Part shown: piece by piece, positions 12,423-25,204 of the stretch
How the letters are laid out: every line of letters begins with the position of its first letter
Position numbering within the stretch: the first letter of the stretch is position 1
Source: Ctena decussata
Lineage: Eukaryota; Mollusca; Bivalvia; Lucinida; Lucinidae
Direction of reading: 5' to 3'
Assembly: GCA_963989385.1 (NCBI GenBank)
Contig: OZ022498.1
Span: 104,455,298-104,519,297, forward strand
Length of the DNA: 64,000 bases
The notes under the pieces: generated by a model
Seen by the model: only the letters and a program-made list of their open reading frames with translations
What the model was told of the DNA's origin: nothing
Database searches by the model: none
Program-made: the position numbers and the translations under genes

Positions 12423-14376
12423 CAAGAGGGCCATGAGGCCCTGAATCGCTCACCTGCACAATTGGCAAAGTGGCTTTTTCTTATGTCAGAAATTGCCAAA
12501 ATATGAGTTTTGGGTCAAAAGTCAAAGAATGACCATGACTTCTTGTATTCATAAATCTTCATGTACGCATTAAGACAACAATACATAGCATTTTTAGGCC
12601 AAAATCTTCAAACTTATCCATGAAATCTTATGTTCTAGCATTTTCCCATATTTGACCATGCCGCTAAAAAGGTCAAGATAAACCCAAGGTCATCATTTGA
12701 ACAGTCTTGGTAGGACTCTAGAACTCCATGCTACTTAACCAAGTTTACAGGCCATTGGTGTATTGGTTCTGGAGAAGAAAAATATTAAAGGTTTATACCA
12801 TAAATGGGTATGGTGGCCATTTTGGTCATGTGACCTGGACTGTTTGAAAAAATTTTTGTTCAATCAAGCTCTGGAGGCTCTATATGAAATGTGTTTACAA
12901 CTGGCTCTTTGCCTTTTGAGGAAATGTTTGAAAATGTCTAAAATATGAGAGATTGGTGTTAAAGGTCAAAGAATGACCTTGACCTCTTGTACTCATAATT
13001 CTTCATGACCTCATTAAGACGACTGTACATACCAATTTTTAGGCCTAAATCTTCAAAACTTTCCATGAAATCCTATGTTCCAGCATTTTTCCATATTTGA
13101 CCTTGCTGTAAAATGGTCAAGGTCAACCCAAGGTCAACATTTTAAACAATCTTGATAGTACTCGAATACCCAATGCTACATACCAAGTTTAAAGGCCATC
13201 TGTCAATTGGTTCTGGAGAAGGAGATTTTTAAAGGTTTTTACCATATGTGGGCATGGCAGCCATGTTGGTCATGTGACCTGGACCGTTTGAATCAATTTT
13301 TGTTCCCTCTAACCCTAAAGGCTCTATATGAAATTTGGTTACAATTCTCCCAGTGGTTTTTGAGGAGATTGTTTGAAATTGTCAAAATATGAGAGTTCTG
13401 TGTCAAAGGTCAAAGAATGACCTTGACCTTTTGTACTTATGAATCTTCGTGTACTTATTAAGATGACTGCATACTCCAATTTTTAGGCCTTAATCTTCAA
13501 AACTTTTCAAGAAATCTTATGTTCTAGCATTTTCCCATATTTGACCTTGCCGTAAATAAGGTCAAGGTCAACCCAAGGTCATCATTTGAACAATCTTGAT
13601 AGTACTTGAATACCCGATGCTACATACCAAGTTTGAAGGCCATCGGTCTACAGGTTCTGGAGAAGAAGATTTTTAAAGGTTTTCGCCATATATGGGCATG
13701 GTGGCCATGTTGGTCATGTGACCCAGACCGTATGAATAAATTTTTGTTCCCTCAACCCCTGGAGGCTCTATATGAACTTTGGTTTCAATTTGGCCAAGAG
13801 GCTTTTGAGAAGATTGTTTGAAATTGTCAAAATATCAGATTTCTGGGTCAAAGGTCAAAACATGACCTTGACCTCTTGTACTCCTAAATCTTCATGTACT
13901 CATTAAGATAATTGTAGATACCAATTTTTAGCCCAAAATCTTCAACAGTTTCCAAGATATCTTATGTTCTATCATTTTGCCATATAAAAGCACAAGGAAA
14001 CAAATTTGACCTTACCGTAAAAAAGGTCAAGGTCAACCCAAGGTCATAATTTGAACAATCTTGGTAGTACTCGCACACCCGATGCTACATACCAAGTTTC
14101 AAGGCCATCGGCCTATCGTTTCTGGAGAAGAAGATTTTTTTAGGTTTTTACCATGTATGGGCATGGCGGCCATATTGGTCATGTGACCAGGACCGTTTGA
14201 ACAATTTTTCGTTCCCCCTTCCTCTGGAGGCCACATATGAAATTTGGTTACAATTGGCCCAGTGGTTTCAGAGGAGAAGTTGTTTGAAATTGTTGACGGA
14301 CGGACGACGGACGACGACGGACGACGGAGCCTTACCATCCTATAAGCTCCCCCGGAGCCGCTGGCTCAGGTGAGCT
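12423..14376 (-). mobile_element. Helentron/HINE-like element, family 2, copy 1
   Basis: Read on the minus strand, it starts AGCTCACCTGAGCC with a GAGCC-GGCTC hairpin and then GGGGGAGCTTATAGGATGG. It continues with about four ~450 bp units, each with a CATGTGACC...GGCC...CCATATATGG-type block. It ends with CAGGTGAGCGATTC, a hairpin AGGGCCTCATGGCCCT and CTCTTG next to TT. The core is related to family 1 but the terminal hairpin differs. Open frames of 60-80 codons inside are repeats of one another and not genes. Confidence 0.65.
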
Positions 14377-14537
14377 AAAAAAGATAAAAATGACAATAAA
14401 TAAATTATTAGCTTGTTAATGTAAAGACAACTAGATAATACAATTTCATAAAGTTCATAATAAACAGAAGTAGTAAAACTGTTTTGCTAACATACTACTG
14501 ATTTTAAGGCGAATTCAGACAAATGATTACAGATACG

Positions 14538-14585
<48 letters not shown>

Positions 14586-17215
14586 CTTAGTGTGTCTCTT
14601 TGTCTCACAAAAACAATCGTTAATGAGCAACTACTGAGCAAAAGCTCAATTTCGAAACACACCGACATTAGTTCACTAATTGGCATTAGACAATCATAAG
14701 ATAATTGTCTTTCAATTCGGCACAAATTAAAAAGAAGTTTGCCGATCGACTTTTCATCTTCATGTAAAGCTAATTAAACCGGATCGAAGACTGAAATTTG
14801 AATATGTTTGCATCAATTATTTTTCGGACGCACGGCTTCAATTTCATTCTTACATCAGAAAACTTTGGTCTACATTATAGGGTAGCTCTGGGCCAGAAAA
14901 AAATATTCTTTCACCTTTTAGTTTCAAGCAGGCTGAATGAACCCGACATTTGCATAATTTAGCTACTTGAAAATTCATTACTACAATATCCAGTCATAAA
15001 TTGTGTATCATACTCTTCAAACATTTAATCTGCGCCCAAGGCTATTACCTAAAGCCGCGTCGTCTTTCGCCGAAGTTTTGACGGAAACGCACGGAAACGA
15101 CCGGCATACAAAAATCATTAATTAAAATTTGAACAAATAATGAAAAAAGACCATTTTATCATTTAGCTAGACTAATAAAAATTACATCAGATAAAAATAT
15201 ATTCTTTCTTCTCTTCTGATCCATTTGTGATGCATTACATTTTGTACCAATTTGATTCTAAATAAGCGGTCGAATTTGTGTGCCCTAGTTGTTCTACGGA
15301 GATTTTGTTATTTGTTTAATTAAATTATATACCTCTAGATAATCACCCAAAAAAGACCATTTTGTACTAGTACTAGAATCAAAATTAAAACACGATATTA
15401 AAGATGAAGAATTTTACTTTCTGATACCGTTTGTGATGTAAAAATATATTTAGAATAATAAAAGTTATTAAGGGATAATGAAATTTCCCCATAAACCCGT
15501 GTATACCAAATTGGTTCACACCTGTAGAAGTACAAGTACGCAGTTTCTTCACTATGCCGCAACTCTAGGTGTCCACAACCGTTTGTAGTTATAACTGCAA
15601 CTGCAATATTGGCAGATACAGTCCTGTGTCAAGCACTGTTAACCACTGAATAGAGTCTGGTGTCAGGCGCAGATAGCATGCGGAGCCATTGTAAAAGGTA
15701 AAAAAAAAACGATTTTCTTCAAACAGGAGATATTCTTTCAGCTGAGAGACGTATAGAATTTTAAATTCATGCATTAGGGTCAAACTTAAGCAACCGATCT
15801 GTTTTCTTTTCATTGTGCTCGCAACTGATCGGCGTTCAAAGTGGAGACACTCTTCAAAATTGTCAAATCTTGATCTTCATTGCAGCTCGTAGACTCGAAA
15901 GTAAATATGGAATGGGCAAAACAGCTACAGATACTGGAAGACTCGGGTGTCCGGTGTTCCGTGCACCATATGCCCTATACGAAAATGTGTTGTTTACAAT
16001 TATTTTAGACTTTAAAAACACCAACCCTTACCTCATTATCCATTTTGGGACGGACAGATTCCTAAACTAACGCAACTAGACTCCGAAATACACGGAGTCC
16101 AGTTTTCACAGATAGCGTCCGATATGGTTACGCACCGTGATATCGCAGGATAAACTGTTGCAAATGTTTGACGTTATCCAATCAAACGTCGTGTTACATA
16201 CGTACGTGCATTAGAATGAAGATTCTAGCCAGACTGGTTTGAGCCTTCATCATTCGCAAAACGTTTAACATTTTTCTATGACTCATCTATCGGATTTGCA
16301 GTTTCAAAATAAAGCTCGTTGAAAGGCACACAGTATGTTTCATAGGAACAACAATTTGATCTGGTTCTGTGCTTTTTGAAAGTCATCGGGCAAACTGAAA
16401 ATACTGTTTTAAATTTTGTGATATAATTATATGACATATCTGTCAGTATGGCCTGTATTTCATAGTCTAGCCCCAAAGGGGTGAGGGGGGATACCTTGGC
16501 TTTTCATCAAACGGTATATATGTGCAGCTGAGATATTAAAACCCACCCTATAAATGTGTACCGGCTGACAGAAAAGGACACCTATTCATGTATAAAGTCT
16601 TTAATTTTTCTACCTATAAATGTGTGCCTCAGCTGATAAGCCTTGTTGTGTTATGGGTTGATGGACTTACATTATCTACTTGAATGATGATAAAGCTCAA
16701 CTAAATCCACAACAGAAGCAGAAAATTTATATAATGTATACTATGTGGACCCGCATTTAGATTTTTTTACACTGTTATTGTACGATGAATAGCCAGCCTG
16801 AAATTGGGGGCTATCTGTATCATACTTCCTTTAGGAAGATACGCCCCACCCCCACCCCCAATCCCCCGCCGGAGTCCATTGATATCGCCTTCTATTATCT
16901 GCACTATTTCTTGGATTTGCGTCACATTTTCGACAATGATTTAGTCTCAGGCCCGTCGCCGTGTAGTGAAAACTGGTACGGCGGAGGAAAGTAGCGAGTG
17001 CCGAAGGCACGAGAGGGGGGAGAACACGAGTGGGGGAATTTCCCCCTCTCTTAAGGGGGATTCTCCCCCCGAGAAAATTTTTGATTTATGGGCGTCTCTA
17101 TGTGCGTTTTAAATGCATTTTTGGATGCGTTTGGGGCCAAATTTTAGTCGTTTTGGTCACGAAGTTTTGCTAGTTAAATACGAAAAAGAACAAACGTAAG
17201 ACTCAAGATCTTTAA
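14377..17215. other. Unassigned stretch with an (AG)n microsatellite and GC-rich inverted motif
   Basis: An AG repeat of about 42 bp lies at 14540-14582. No gene is recognised. At 17000-17080 a G-rich/C-rich set of inverted motifs occurs, including GGGGGAATTTCCCCC, next to GTGCCGAAGGCACGAG. Short open frames at 15589-16070 show no resemblance to known families. Confidence 0.5.
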
Positions 17216-17440
17216 CAACTATTTCGACCCCTCTGCGAGTCTCTTCAGGCGCTGGCATAAATTTCTGCGTTCAAGCAAAATTAAGTCTGATACGGATATA
17301 ATCCCCACTATATTTGTTTTATTTTTGTTTGTTTTATTTATTATTGGCTTTTTCTCCTAAACAACTATTTCGACCCCTCTGCGAGTCTCATCAGGCGGCC
17401 GTGGCATCAAGTTTAAGGTCCGCATTAACGCAAAGATTAA
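17216..17440. repeat. Short direct repeat pair, ~145 bp apart
   Basis: The phrase CAACTATTTCGACCCCTCTG occurs near 17217 and again near 17361. Each copy is followed by a CATCAGGCG/CTTCAGGCG block and a diverged TCTGATAC/CCTGATAC block. This is a two-unit tandem duplication with divergence. Its biological role is unknown. Confidence 0.6.
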
Positions 17441-17460
17441 ACCTGATACAGATAGGCCAA

Positions 17461-17634
17461 CATACAGAGATGACAAAATGCGAGATCTTTTGCTGCATCA
17501 TAATGAAGCCATGGCCTACTGTCAAACCACGACCGCTGAAAACTTCTCTGCTCCGGCTTTTTTTACACCAAATGTACGTTGTGGGAACCGAAAAGTCTTG
17601 GGCTGATTTGGAACAGGCGGCACTTGTATATCCA
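17461..17634 (-). pseudogene. TTF-type zinc finger fragment of a hAT/ZMYM1-like protein, frameshifted
   Basis: On the minus strand one frame reads PNQPKTFRFPQRTFGVKK. After a one-base shift at an A7 run near 17565, the next frame reads RSFQRSWFDSRPWLHYDAA, followed by KDLAFCHLC. The order of a PxxFGxKK-type lead-in, a W-F...W-L-x-Y core and a C-x-x-C is typical of the TTF-type zinc finger at the N-terminus of ZMYM1-like and hAT transposase-related proteins. In such proteins a dimerisation domain normally follows; it is absent here. This is therefore a short broken remnant, not an expressed gene. The assignment rests on remembered family sequence. Confidence 0.6.
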
Positions 17635-19009
17635 TAATGGAATAACAGCATTGACATGGAACTTTCGGTACAGTCTCAGGACTAAGAATGCTCATACATG
17701 ACATGACATGATCGGTTTTTAACGTTACCAGGCACCAAAGGCACATGGAGGCAACGCCGGTGAAACCGGATTAGTTTTTTTTAGCTCACTGATAGCCATG
17801 CATGAAGCCTAAGTCAAATTCTCATACAGTATTTCAATTCTCATATCGACGTTGCCCCCGCACCTCGGCGGAACGAATCCATAGCCGCAGTAACGGTAAA
17901 TTCTGTTCTGTTCAATTCTCGAATTGACGGTAAATGTAAATTCAAAATGTTTTATACATACTTTGCCGCCCGACATGTCCTTTGATTTAGAATAATTAGA
18001 AAAATACATTGAGGGGATTAAAACTTTCTTCTGTTGCGCCGAGAAAAACATGCCGCTGTATTTCGTTTTCATACTATCGTTGGCATACAAAAATCAAAAC
18101 GAAGAAGTTCTTTAATACATTCTGGATCAAAGAGTTTATCTTTTCTTTGATAAATCGTCCGCTGAAAATAATCCTTTAACGATTATGAAATTAATCAAGC
18201 AGGTGTCATTATAATAACTGCATCGTTTTGCACGGTGTGTGACTGCATGTTTTCGCACCTTGGCCAGGTTTATTGATGACACGAGCAACGAGCGGCATTG
18301 ATAATTTTATCGATAAATTGCGGCACTTTTGATGATGCGATTCAATAAAATCACAGGTAAGCACTTAAGAAAAATCGGCTGAAAAGAAAGATAGCATACT
18401 CGGCACAAAAAGTGGTCCGGCGCTCGCCGGACCTGCCGGACCGGCGACGACGGCCTTGAGTCTGACACTGTGATTGTGGTTGACTTAATCTTATTTGTAG
18501 GTCAGGATTACCTTTATTTCACGATCCACCGGTTCGCCTTATATCTCCTTCAGCATTGGAGGAATATGTAGCGATCAGGGGCGTAGCTAGTGACAATTAA
18601 GTGATACGCTCAATAATGTTTCATTCTATTTGAGGGGAAATCTAGAGTTGTAGCCCCTATTTACTAAATATTTTCATATTGTCATGTCAATTGACAACTG
18701 GTACTGAAATCTTGTCCAATTTACAAATTCTCAGCATGCAAATACGCAGGTGTGTGTTGAAATTTTATCAGTTTGACAAAATTTCAGTACGCACCTGCGT
18801 ATTTGCGTAAAGATATCTACGCCTTTAGCATTCTTTAGATTAAACGTTACATTCTGACACAGTAACTGAAGACCGGGTGTTTCTAGGTTAGTGAGAGCCA
18901 TATTTCACAGTCCAGAAAGTTGTTTCATGGATTTATATCATCCTTTTTGTTCCACGCCTTTTCAGAGAAAAGCGAGGGGCATATTATTTGACTATCCGAA
19001 GTTCCTTAT
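17635..19009. other. Unassigned stretch
   Basis: No gene is recognised. A GC-rich CCGG-rich hairpin lies at about 18415-18455. Inverted CAAATACGCAGGTG and CACCTGCGTATTTGC phrases flank 18738-18805 and make a ~70 bp fold-back. Confidence 0.5.
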
Positions 19010-19706
19010 GTGCGCAATTTTTCCTACCGTTTTTCATGAATCATTCTGAAACTTTGAGGCTTCTTTTTCATTGTGTGCAAGTGTGAAAGTGACTTTAAGG
19101 GTTATGATCGGATACTTTTATTTTTTTTTATAGCTTTGCGAATTTTGTCATTTTTCTTCATCTGAAGACTCATTTGGTACGTAGTTTGTGTGCGAAACTC
19201 CTCCTACTGTTTTTCATGAATCATTCTGAAACTTAGCAGGCTTCTTCTTCATTGCCTGCAGACTTAGGACGTATGGTCAGGTGATTTTTTATTACTTCTT
19301 TCGCTTTGCGAACTGTCATTTTTTCGGCATTAGCGGTACCTTTTGAGCGCAAATCATTTTGAAACTTTATGGGGTTCTAGGTGATCTCTAGATATGCGTG
19401 TGGCTTTGGGATTACAGGGTGATAATTTTGTCACTTTTTTAACGTTTCGAACTAAATGCTTTTTTCAGACCTAAATACAGACAAAATTGTATGGACAGTG
19501 GGTACTTTGTGTGCGCAACTCCTCTTGCGGTTATGTACCAGTCTGAAACTTTTCCGGGTTTTTTTTGTTTGTTACTTCTTGTGAATTTTGTACAGTAATT
19601 TTGCAAGCTCAAATACTAACAAAGAGTATAAACAATGGGTACCTCGCGTACATGGCGTCTCGGAGTTTTGTACCAATCAGAAACTTAGCAGGTGTTGCAT
19701 CTGTTT
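19010..19706. repeat. Diverged tandem array, ~150-190 bp units
   Basis: Units are marked by a CATGAATCATTCTGAAACTT-type block near 19035, 19216, 19350, 19540 and 19670. Each is preceded by a GTGCGCAA/GTGCGAA block. The array is broken at 19707 by a family 1 Helentron-like element. A unit-like phrase, CAAGCTCAAATACTAACAAAG, seen at about 19600, reappears at 25101. The array therefore resumes about 5.4 kb later. Confidence 0.6.
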
Positions 19707-19707
19707 T

Positions 19708-22700
19708 AGCTCACCTGAGCCTTTAGGCTCATAGGTGAGCTTATAGTATAGCCAGGCATCCGTCGTCCGTCCGTCGCCTGTCGCCCGTCAAGATTTTCAA
19801 ACAATCTTCTCCTCTGAAACCACTGGGCCGATTGAAGCCATATTTCATATGGAGCCTACCTAGGTTGGGGGAACGAAAGTTTGTTCTTTACCTTAGGCTT
19901 TTACATGGGAAAACGCTTAAACAGTGGATTTCTCAGAAACTATTATAGTCTAAGGTACAATATTCGGTATATATGGTCAACTAAATGAACAGTTGAAGAT
20001 ATTATGTCACTAAATGTCAAGGTCATTCTGTGAGCCCGTCCGTCGTCAAGATTTTCAAACATCTCCTCTGAAACAACTGGGACGATTGGAGTCAAATCTC
20101 ATATGGAGCCTACCTATGTTGCGGGAACGAAAGTTTGTTCGGGGTATCCGGGTCACATGACCGAGATGGCCGCCAAGCCCATATATGGTAAAAACCCTTC
20201 AAAAATCTTCTTCTCCAAACCAAAAAGGCCTGTGACCTTGAAACTTGGTATGTAGCATTGGGCATTCGGGCCCATCATAGTTTGTACAAATGATGACCGT
20301 GCGCCGACCTTGACCTAATTAATGATATGGACAACTTCGGTATGTTAGGCTTTTATATGTGAAAACTCTTAAATAAGGGAATTCTCAGAAACTATTTAAG
20401 TCTAAGGTACAATATTTTGTATATATGGTCAGCTAAATGAACAGCTGAAGATATTATATCACTAAAAAAGTCAAGTTCATTCTGTCAGCCCGTCCGTCGT
20501 CAAGATTTTCAAACATCTCCTCTGGAAACACTGGGCCGATTGAAGCCAAATTTCATATGGAGCCTACCTAGGTTGGGGGAACGAAATTTGTTCGGAGTAT
20601 CCAGGTCACATGACCAAGATGGCCGCCACGCCCATATATGGTAAAAACCCTCCAAAAATCTTCTTCTCCAGAACTAAAAGGCCTATGACCTTGAAACTTG
20701 TTATGCAGCACTGGGCATTCGGGCCCATCTTACTTTCCACAAATGATGACCGTACATTGACCTTGACCTAATTTATGACACGGTCAACTTCGGTACTAAG
20801 GCTTTTATATGAGAAAACGCTTAAACAGTGGATTTCTCAGAAACTGTTTAAGTCTAAGGTACAATTTTTGGTATATATGGTCAACTAAATGAACAGCTGA
20901 AGATATTATGTCACTAAAGGTCAAGGTCATTCTGTCAGCCCGTCCGTTGTCAAGATTTTAAAACATCTCCTCTGAAACCACTGGGCTGATTGAAGCCAAA
21001 TTTCATATGGAGCCAACCTAGGTTGTGGGAACGAGAGGTTGTTCGGGATATCCGAGTCACATGATCAAGATGGCCGCCACGCCCATATATGGCAATGATA
21101 ACCTTGCATTGACCTTGACCTTATTTATGACACAGTCAATTTTTGTACGTTAGGGTTTCATTTGGTTAAACGCTTAAACAGTAGATTTCCTAGAACCTGT
21201 TTAAGTCTAAGGTACAATATTTGGTATATATGGTCAACTAAATGAACAGCTGAAGATATAATGTCACTAAAGGCCAAGGTCATTCTGTCTGCCCGTCCGT
21301 CGTCAAGATTTTCAAATATCTTGTACTCTAAATCCACTGGGCCGATTAAAGCCAAATTTCATATGGAGCCTACCTAGGTTGGGGGAACGAAAGTTTGTTC
21401 GGGGTATCCGGGTCACATGACCTAGATGGCTGCCATGTCCATATATGGTAAAAACCGTTCAAACATCTTCCTCTCCAGACCCAAAAGGCCGATGACCTTG
21501 AAACTTGGTAAGTAGCATTGGGGCTTCGGGCCCATCATAGTTTATACAAATGATGACCATGCATTGAACATGACCTACTTCATGACCCAGTTAACTTTGG
21601 TATGTTAGGCTTTCCTTTTGGGATAAAGCTTGAAAAGTGGATTTCTCAGAAACTATTTAAGTCTAAGATACAATATTTGGTATATATGGTCAACTAAATG
21701 AACAGCTGAAGATATTATGTCACTAAAGGTCAAGGTCATTCTGTCAGCCCGTCCGTCGTCAAGATTTTCAAACATCTCCTCTGAAACCACTGGGCCGATT
21801 GAAGCCAAATTTCATATGGAGTCTCAGTGGTATGGGCGAACGAACGTTTGTTCGGGGTATCCGGGTCACATGACCAAGATGGCCGCCACGCCCATATATG
21901 GTAAAAATCCTTCAAAAATCTTCTCCAGAACTAAAAGGCCTATGACCTTGAAACTTGGTATGTAGCATTGGGCATTCAGGCCCATCATAGTTTGAACAAC
22001 TGAAGACCGTGTGTTGACCTTGCCCTAATTTATGACATGGTCAACTTCGATACCTAAGGCTTTTATATGGGAAAATGCTAGATTTCTCAGAAACAATTTA
22101 AGACTAAGGTACAATATTTGGCGTATATGGTCAACTAAATGAACAGCTGAAAATATTATGGCACTAAAGGTCAAGGTCATTCTGTCAGCCCGTGCGTCAT
22201 CAAGATTTTCAAACATCTTCTCAAAAACCACTGGGCTGACTGAAGCCAAATTTCATATGGAGTCTCAGTGGGATGGGGGAACGAAAGTTTGTTACTAGGG
22301 TCTGGGTCACATTACCAAGATGGCCACCACGCCCATATATGGTAAAACCCCTTCTAAAATCTTCTTCAGAACCAAAAGGCCTGTGTCCTTGAAACTTGGT
22401 ATGTAGCATTGGGCACTGGGGCTCATTGTTGTTTATACAAATGATGACCGTGCGTTGACCTTGACCTAATTTATGACACTGTCAGCTTTTGTATGTTAGG
22501 CTTTTATATGGGGAAATGCTTAAACAGTGGACTTTTCAGAAACTATTCAAGTCTAAGGTACAATATTTGGAATAAATGGTTTACTGGAGGACCAGATGAA
22601 GAAATCGTCACTAAAGGCAAGATCATTCTGTCCGTCCATCTGTTGTCAAGATTTTCAAACATCTTCTCCTATGAAACTACTTCCCCGATTGCAGCCAAAC

Positions 22701-23443
22701 TTCATATGGAGTCTTAGTGGGATGGGGGAACGAATGTTGATTACCGGGATCAGGGTCACATGACCAAGATGGCCGCCATGTCCATATATGGTAAAACCGC
22801 TTCAAAAATCTTCTTCTCTAGAACTAAAAGGCCTATGACCTTGAAACTTGGTATGTAGCATTAGGAACTTGGGCCCATCATAATTTATACAAATAAGGAC
22901 TGTGACCTAATTTATGGCAATGTCATTTTGATGCATTGAAAAATGCTTAAGCAGTGGATTCCTCAGAAACCATTCAAGTCTAAGACATGCCCATATATGG
23001 TACAACTGCTTCAAAATCGTCTTCTTCAGAACCAAAGGCACAATGACCTTGTGGTATGGTATGTAGCATTGAAGACTCGGGCCCATCATAGTTTGTACAA
23101 ATCATGACGGTGCATTGACCTTGACCTAATTTATGGCAATGTCAACTTCGGTATGTTATGCTTTTATATGGGAAAATGCTTAAACAGTTGATTTCATGGA
23201 ATTTTTTAAGCCTAGATATGATAATTGGAAAATATGGTTAACTAAATGAATACATGAAGACATTAGGTCATCAAAGGTCAAGGTCATTTTTTTTAACTTT
23301 CCTGAAGGTCACTGAGATTTTAAAATTAAAATATGCACACCTTTTAAGCTACTGGTTTCACATTTGTAACAAATGAGCGAAATGACAAATTGTGTCTGTT
23401 GACAGAAGGGGTCAGGTGAGCTACAAGACCATTGGTCCTCTGG
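19708..23443 (+). mobile_element. Helentron/HINE-like element, family 1, copy 2 (longest)
   Basis: It has the same ends as copy 1: a 5' AGCTCACCTGAGCC hairpin with GAGCTTATAGTATAG, a 3' CAGGTGAGCTAC, a hairpin around AGACCATTGGTCCT and CTCTGG. It sits between TTTT and TTTT. About eight internal units have landmarks near 19788, 20046, 20500, 20949, 21303, 21759, 22200 and 22656. Most carry CATGACCAAGATGGCCGCCA and CCATATATGG. It is inserted in the diverged tandem array. No protein-coding capacity is visible. Confidence 0.65.
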
Positions 23444-24175
23444 TTTTAGGTTGTCTACCATGGTGTTTCTAGGTCAGAGTTCAGCCTGACGGAGCCCATC
23501 CCTCTCCAGGCTATATATATTGACCACAGCCGAAATCCACGGTTATTGTATGGGTCGCCTTGGTCACGAACACATGGCCGTTGATTCAAAGAGTTCTTCC
23601 GCCCTGGCCGTTGACTACTTCCAGGAAGACTTCCGCCCAGTGATGTTGTGTTAACACCACCCCTTGTTGACCCATAGGGTTGGGAGACTCATGGAGGTGG
23701 GAGCGTCTTATTTCCCTCCATCAAGTCGTTGACTTGTCCACTGCCTATAATATACACAACCAGATTCAAACAGTCAAAGTGATCGGGGCATATCCCTACC
23801 TATCAGTGACCCCCTTAATCTAGCTGTTTCACCAAGCCGAGCAGGGCTCGCTCGGGTCCAGCTGCTAACGCTTGATTTAGATTTGAGTTCCACTCTGGCC
23901 GTTGACTTCTTCTAGGAAGACATCCGCCCAATGGTGCTGTGTTCACAGATTTGTTAAAAGGTTTTCTTTAGAGATCTAGCAATGAACTCATAGGTGGACT
24001 GCCTGCCAAGGCTAAGCGCTCCACCTACCCCTTCTAGTTTTAATTAGGGACTAGTAACTCTTAGACAGGACACCTTCCCAGGTCGATGAGCCCCATCTGC
24101 CCACATGCAACAGGTAGTACTGGTTTACATGGTACCAGTAGCAGGTTTTGCCTGGCCTGACCGAAAAAAAAAAAG
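23444..24175. other. Unassigned stretch with a ~57 bp direct repeat
   Basis: A block beginning GGCCGTTGACT and running through AGGAAGAC.TCCGCCCA occurs near 23606 and again near 23896. A shorter relative lies near 23577. No gene is recognised. The segment ends in an A-run (24164-24174) directly before the reverse transcriptase remnant. Confidence 0.5.
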
Positions 24176-25080
24176 GTTAGCATAGGCGGCAGAAACATTA
24201 CCAATCTGCGGTTTGCCGATGATATAGACGCTCTCGCTGAGGAAGAGCAGGAACTAGAAGCTCTAGTTGAAAGTCTTGACCAAACCTGCACAAGGTATAA
24301 GATGGAGATCAGAGCTGAGAAGACCAAACTGATGACGAACAGCACAGATGGCATCCAGAGGGAGATCAAGGTAAAAGGGCAGAATCTGGGTACTGTAAAC
24401 AGCTTTAAATACCTTGGAGCAGTTGTCTCATGATGGCTCGAAACAGGAGGTTCTCTTAAGGACTGCACAAGCCACTTTAGCTCTTACCAAGCTGAAACCA
24501 ATTTGGAGAGATAACGACATATCTCTTGGAACAAAGGTGAAACTTATGCGCTCCCTTGTCATAACAATATTTCTGTATGCCTGTGAATCATGGACCTTGA
24601 CAGCAGAGATAGAGAAAAGAACGCAGGCCTTTGAGATGAGATGCTACCGAAGGTTACTGAACATTTCGTACAAGGACCATATAACCAATGAGGAGGTTCG
24701 CAGGAAGATCCAAGCAGCCATTGGAGAATATTATGAACTCCTGACGCTGGTCAAGAAACGGAAACTAAGATGGTTTGGCCACGTCTCAAGGTCTACTGGT
24801 TTAGCAAAGGCGATTCTTCAGGGCACAGTGAAAGAAAAAAGAAGAAGAGGTAGACAGAAGAAGAGTCGGGAAGACAATATCAAGGAGTGGACAGGAATGG
24901 ATTTTGCCAGCTCAACTAGGGCAGCTGAAGACAGGACAATGTTGAAATGGATTGTTTCGAAGTCATCTGTGGTGCCCCAACGACCTAGTAAGGTTATGGG
25001 ATGGAATAGAAAATAGATAGCATGTGTTTTTCGTAGAATCTCCAGATGAATTTTGTTATTATTATCATTATCATTATTAA
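24176..25080 (+). pseudogene. 5'-truncated, frameshifted non-LTR retrotransposon reverse transcriptase
   Basis: The frame starting at 24176 includes NLRFADDIDALAEEEQELEA, with the FADD form of the RT active-site motif. It continues to FKYLGAVVS, then a stop at 24431. A one-base shift near 24430 restores DGSKQEVLLR. From there the reading runs open to 25016, with VKLMRSLVITIFLYACESWT, RCYRRLLNISYKDH and LRWFGHVSR. These are the thumb and C-terminal segments of endonuclease/RT proteins of animal non-LTR elements. The fingers, most of the palm and the endonuclease are missing. A TTATTATCA-type repeat tail follows at about 25055-25080. It is a dead copy; the clade is not assigned. Confidence 0.85.
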
Positions 25081-25092
25081 TTTAAACTTTCT

Positions 25093-25175
25093 CGTTTTTC
25101 AAGCTCAAATACTAACAAAGTACATAGACGATGTGTATCTTGTGTACAGTATTGTACGTTGGCCGTTTTTGATTG
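25093..25175. repeat. Resumed part of the 19.0-19.7 kb tandem array
   Basis: CAAGCTCAAATACTAACAAAG followed by a GTACAT/GTGTACAGT block matches about 19600-19660. It marks the other side of the insertions that split the array. Confidence 0.5.
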
Positions 25176-25204
25176 TATACCCCCCTTTTTCCAAAGGCGA
25201 GGAA

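Noticed and set aside
24061..24468. Minus-strand open frame of 135 codons
   Set aside because: It is antisense to the reverse transcriptase remnant, which has recognisable RT motifs on the plus strand.
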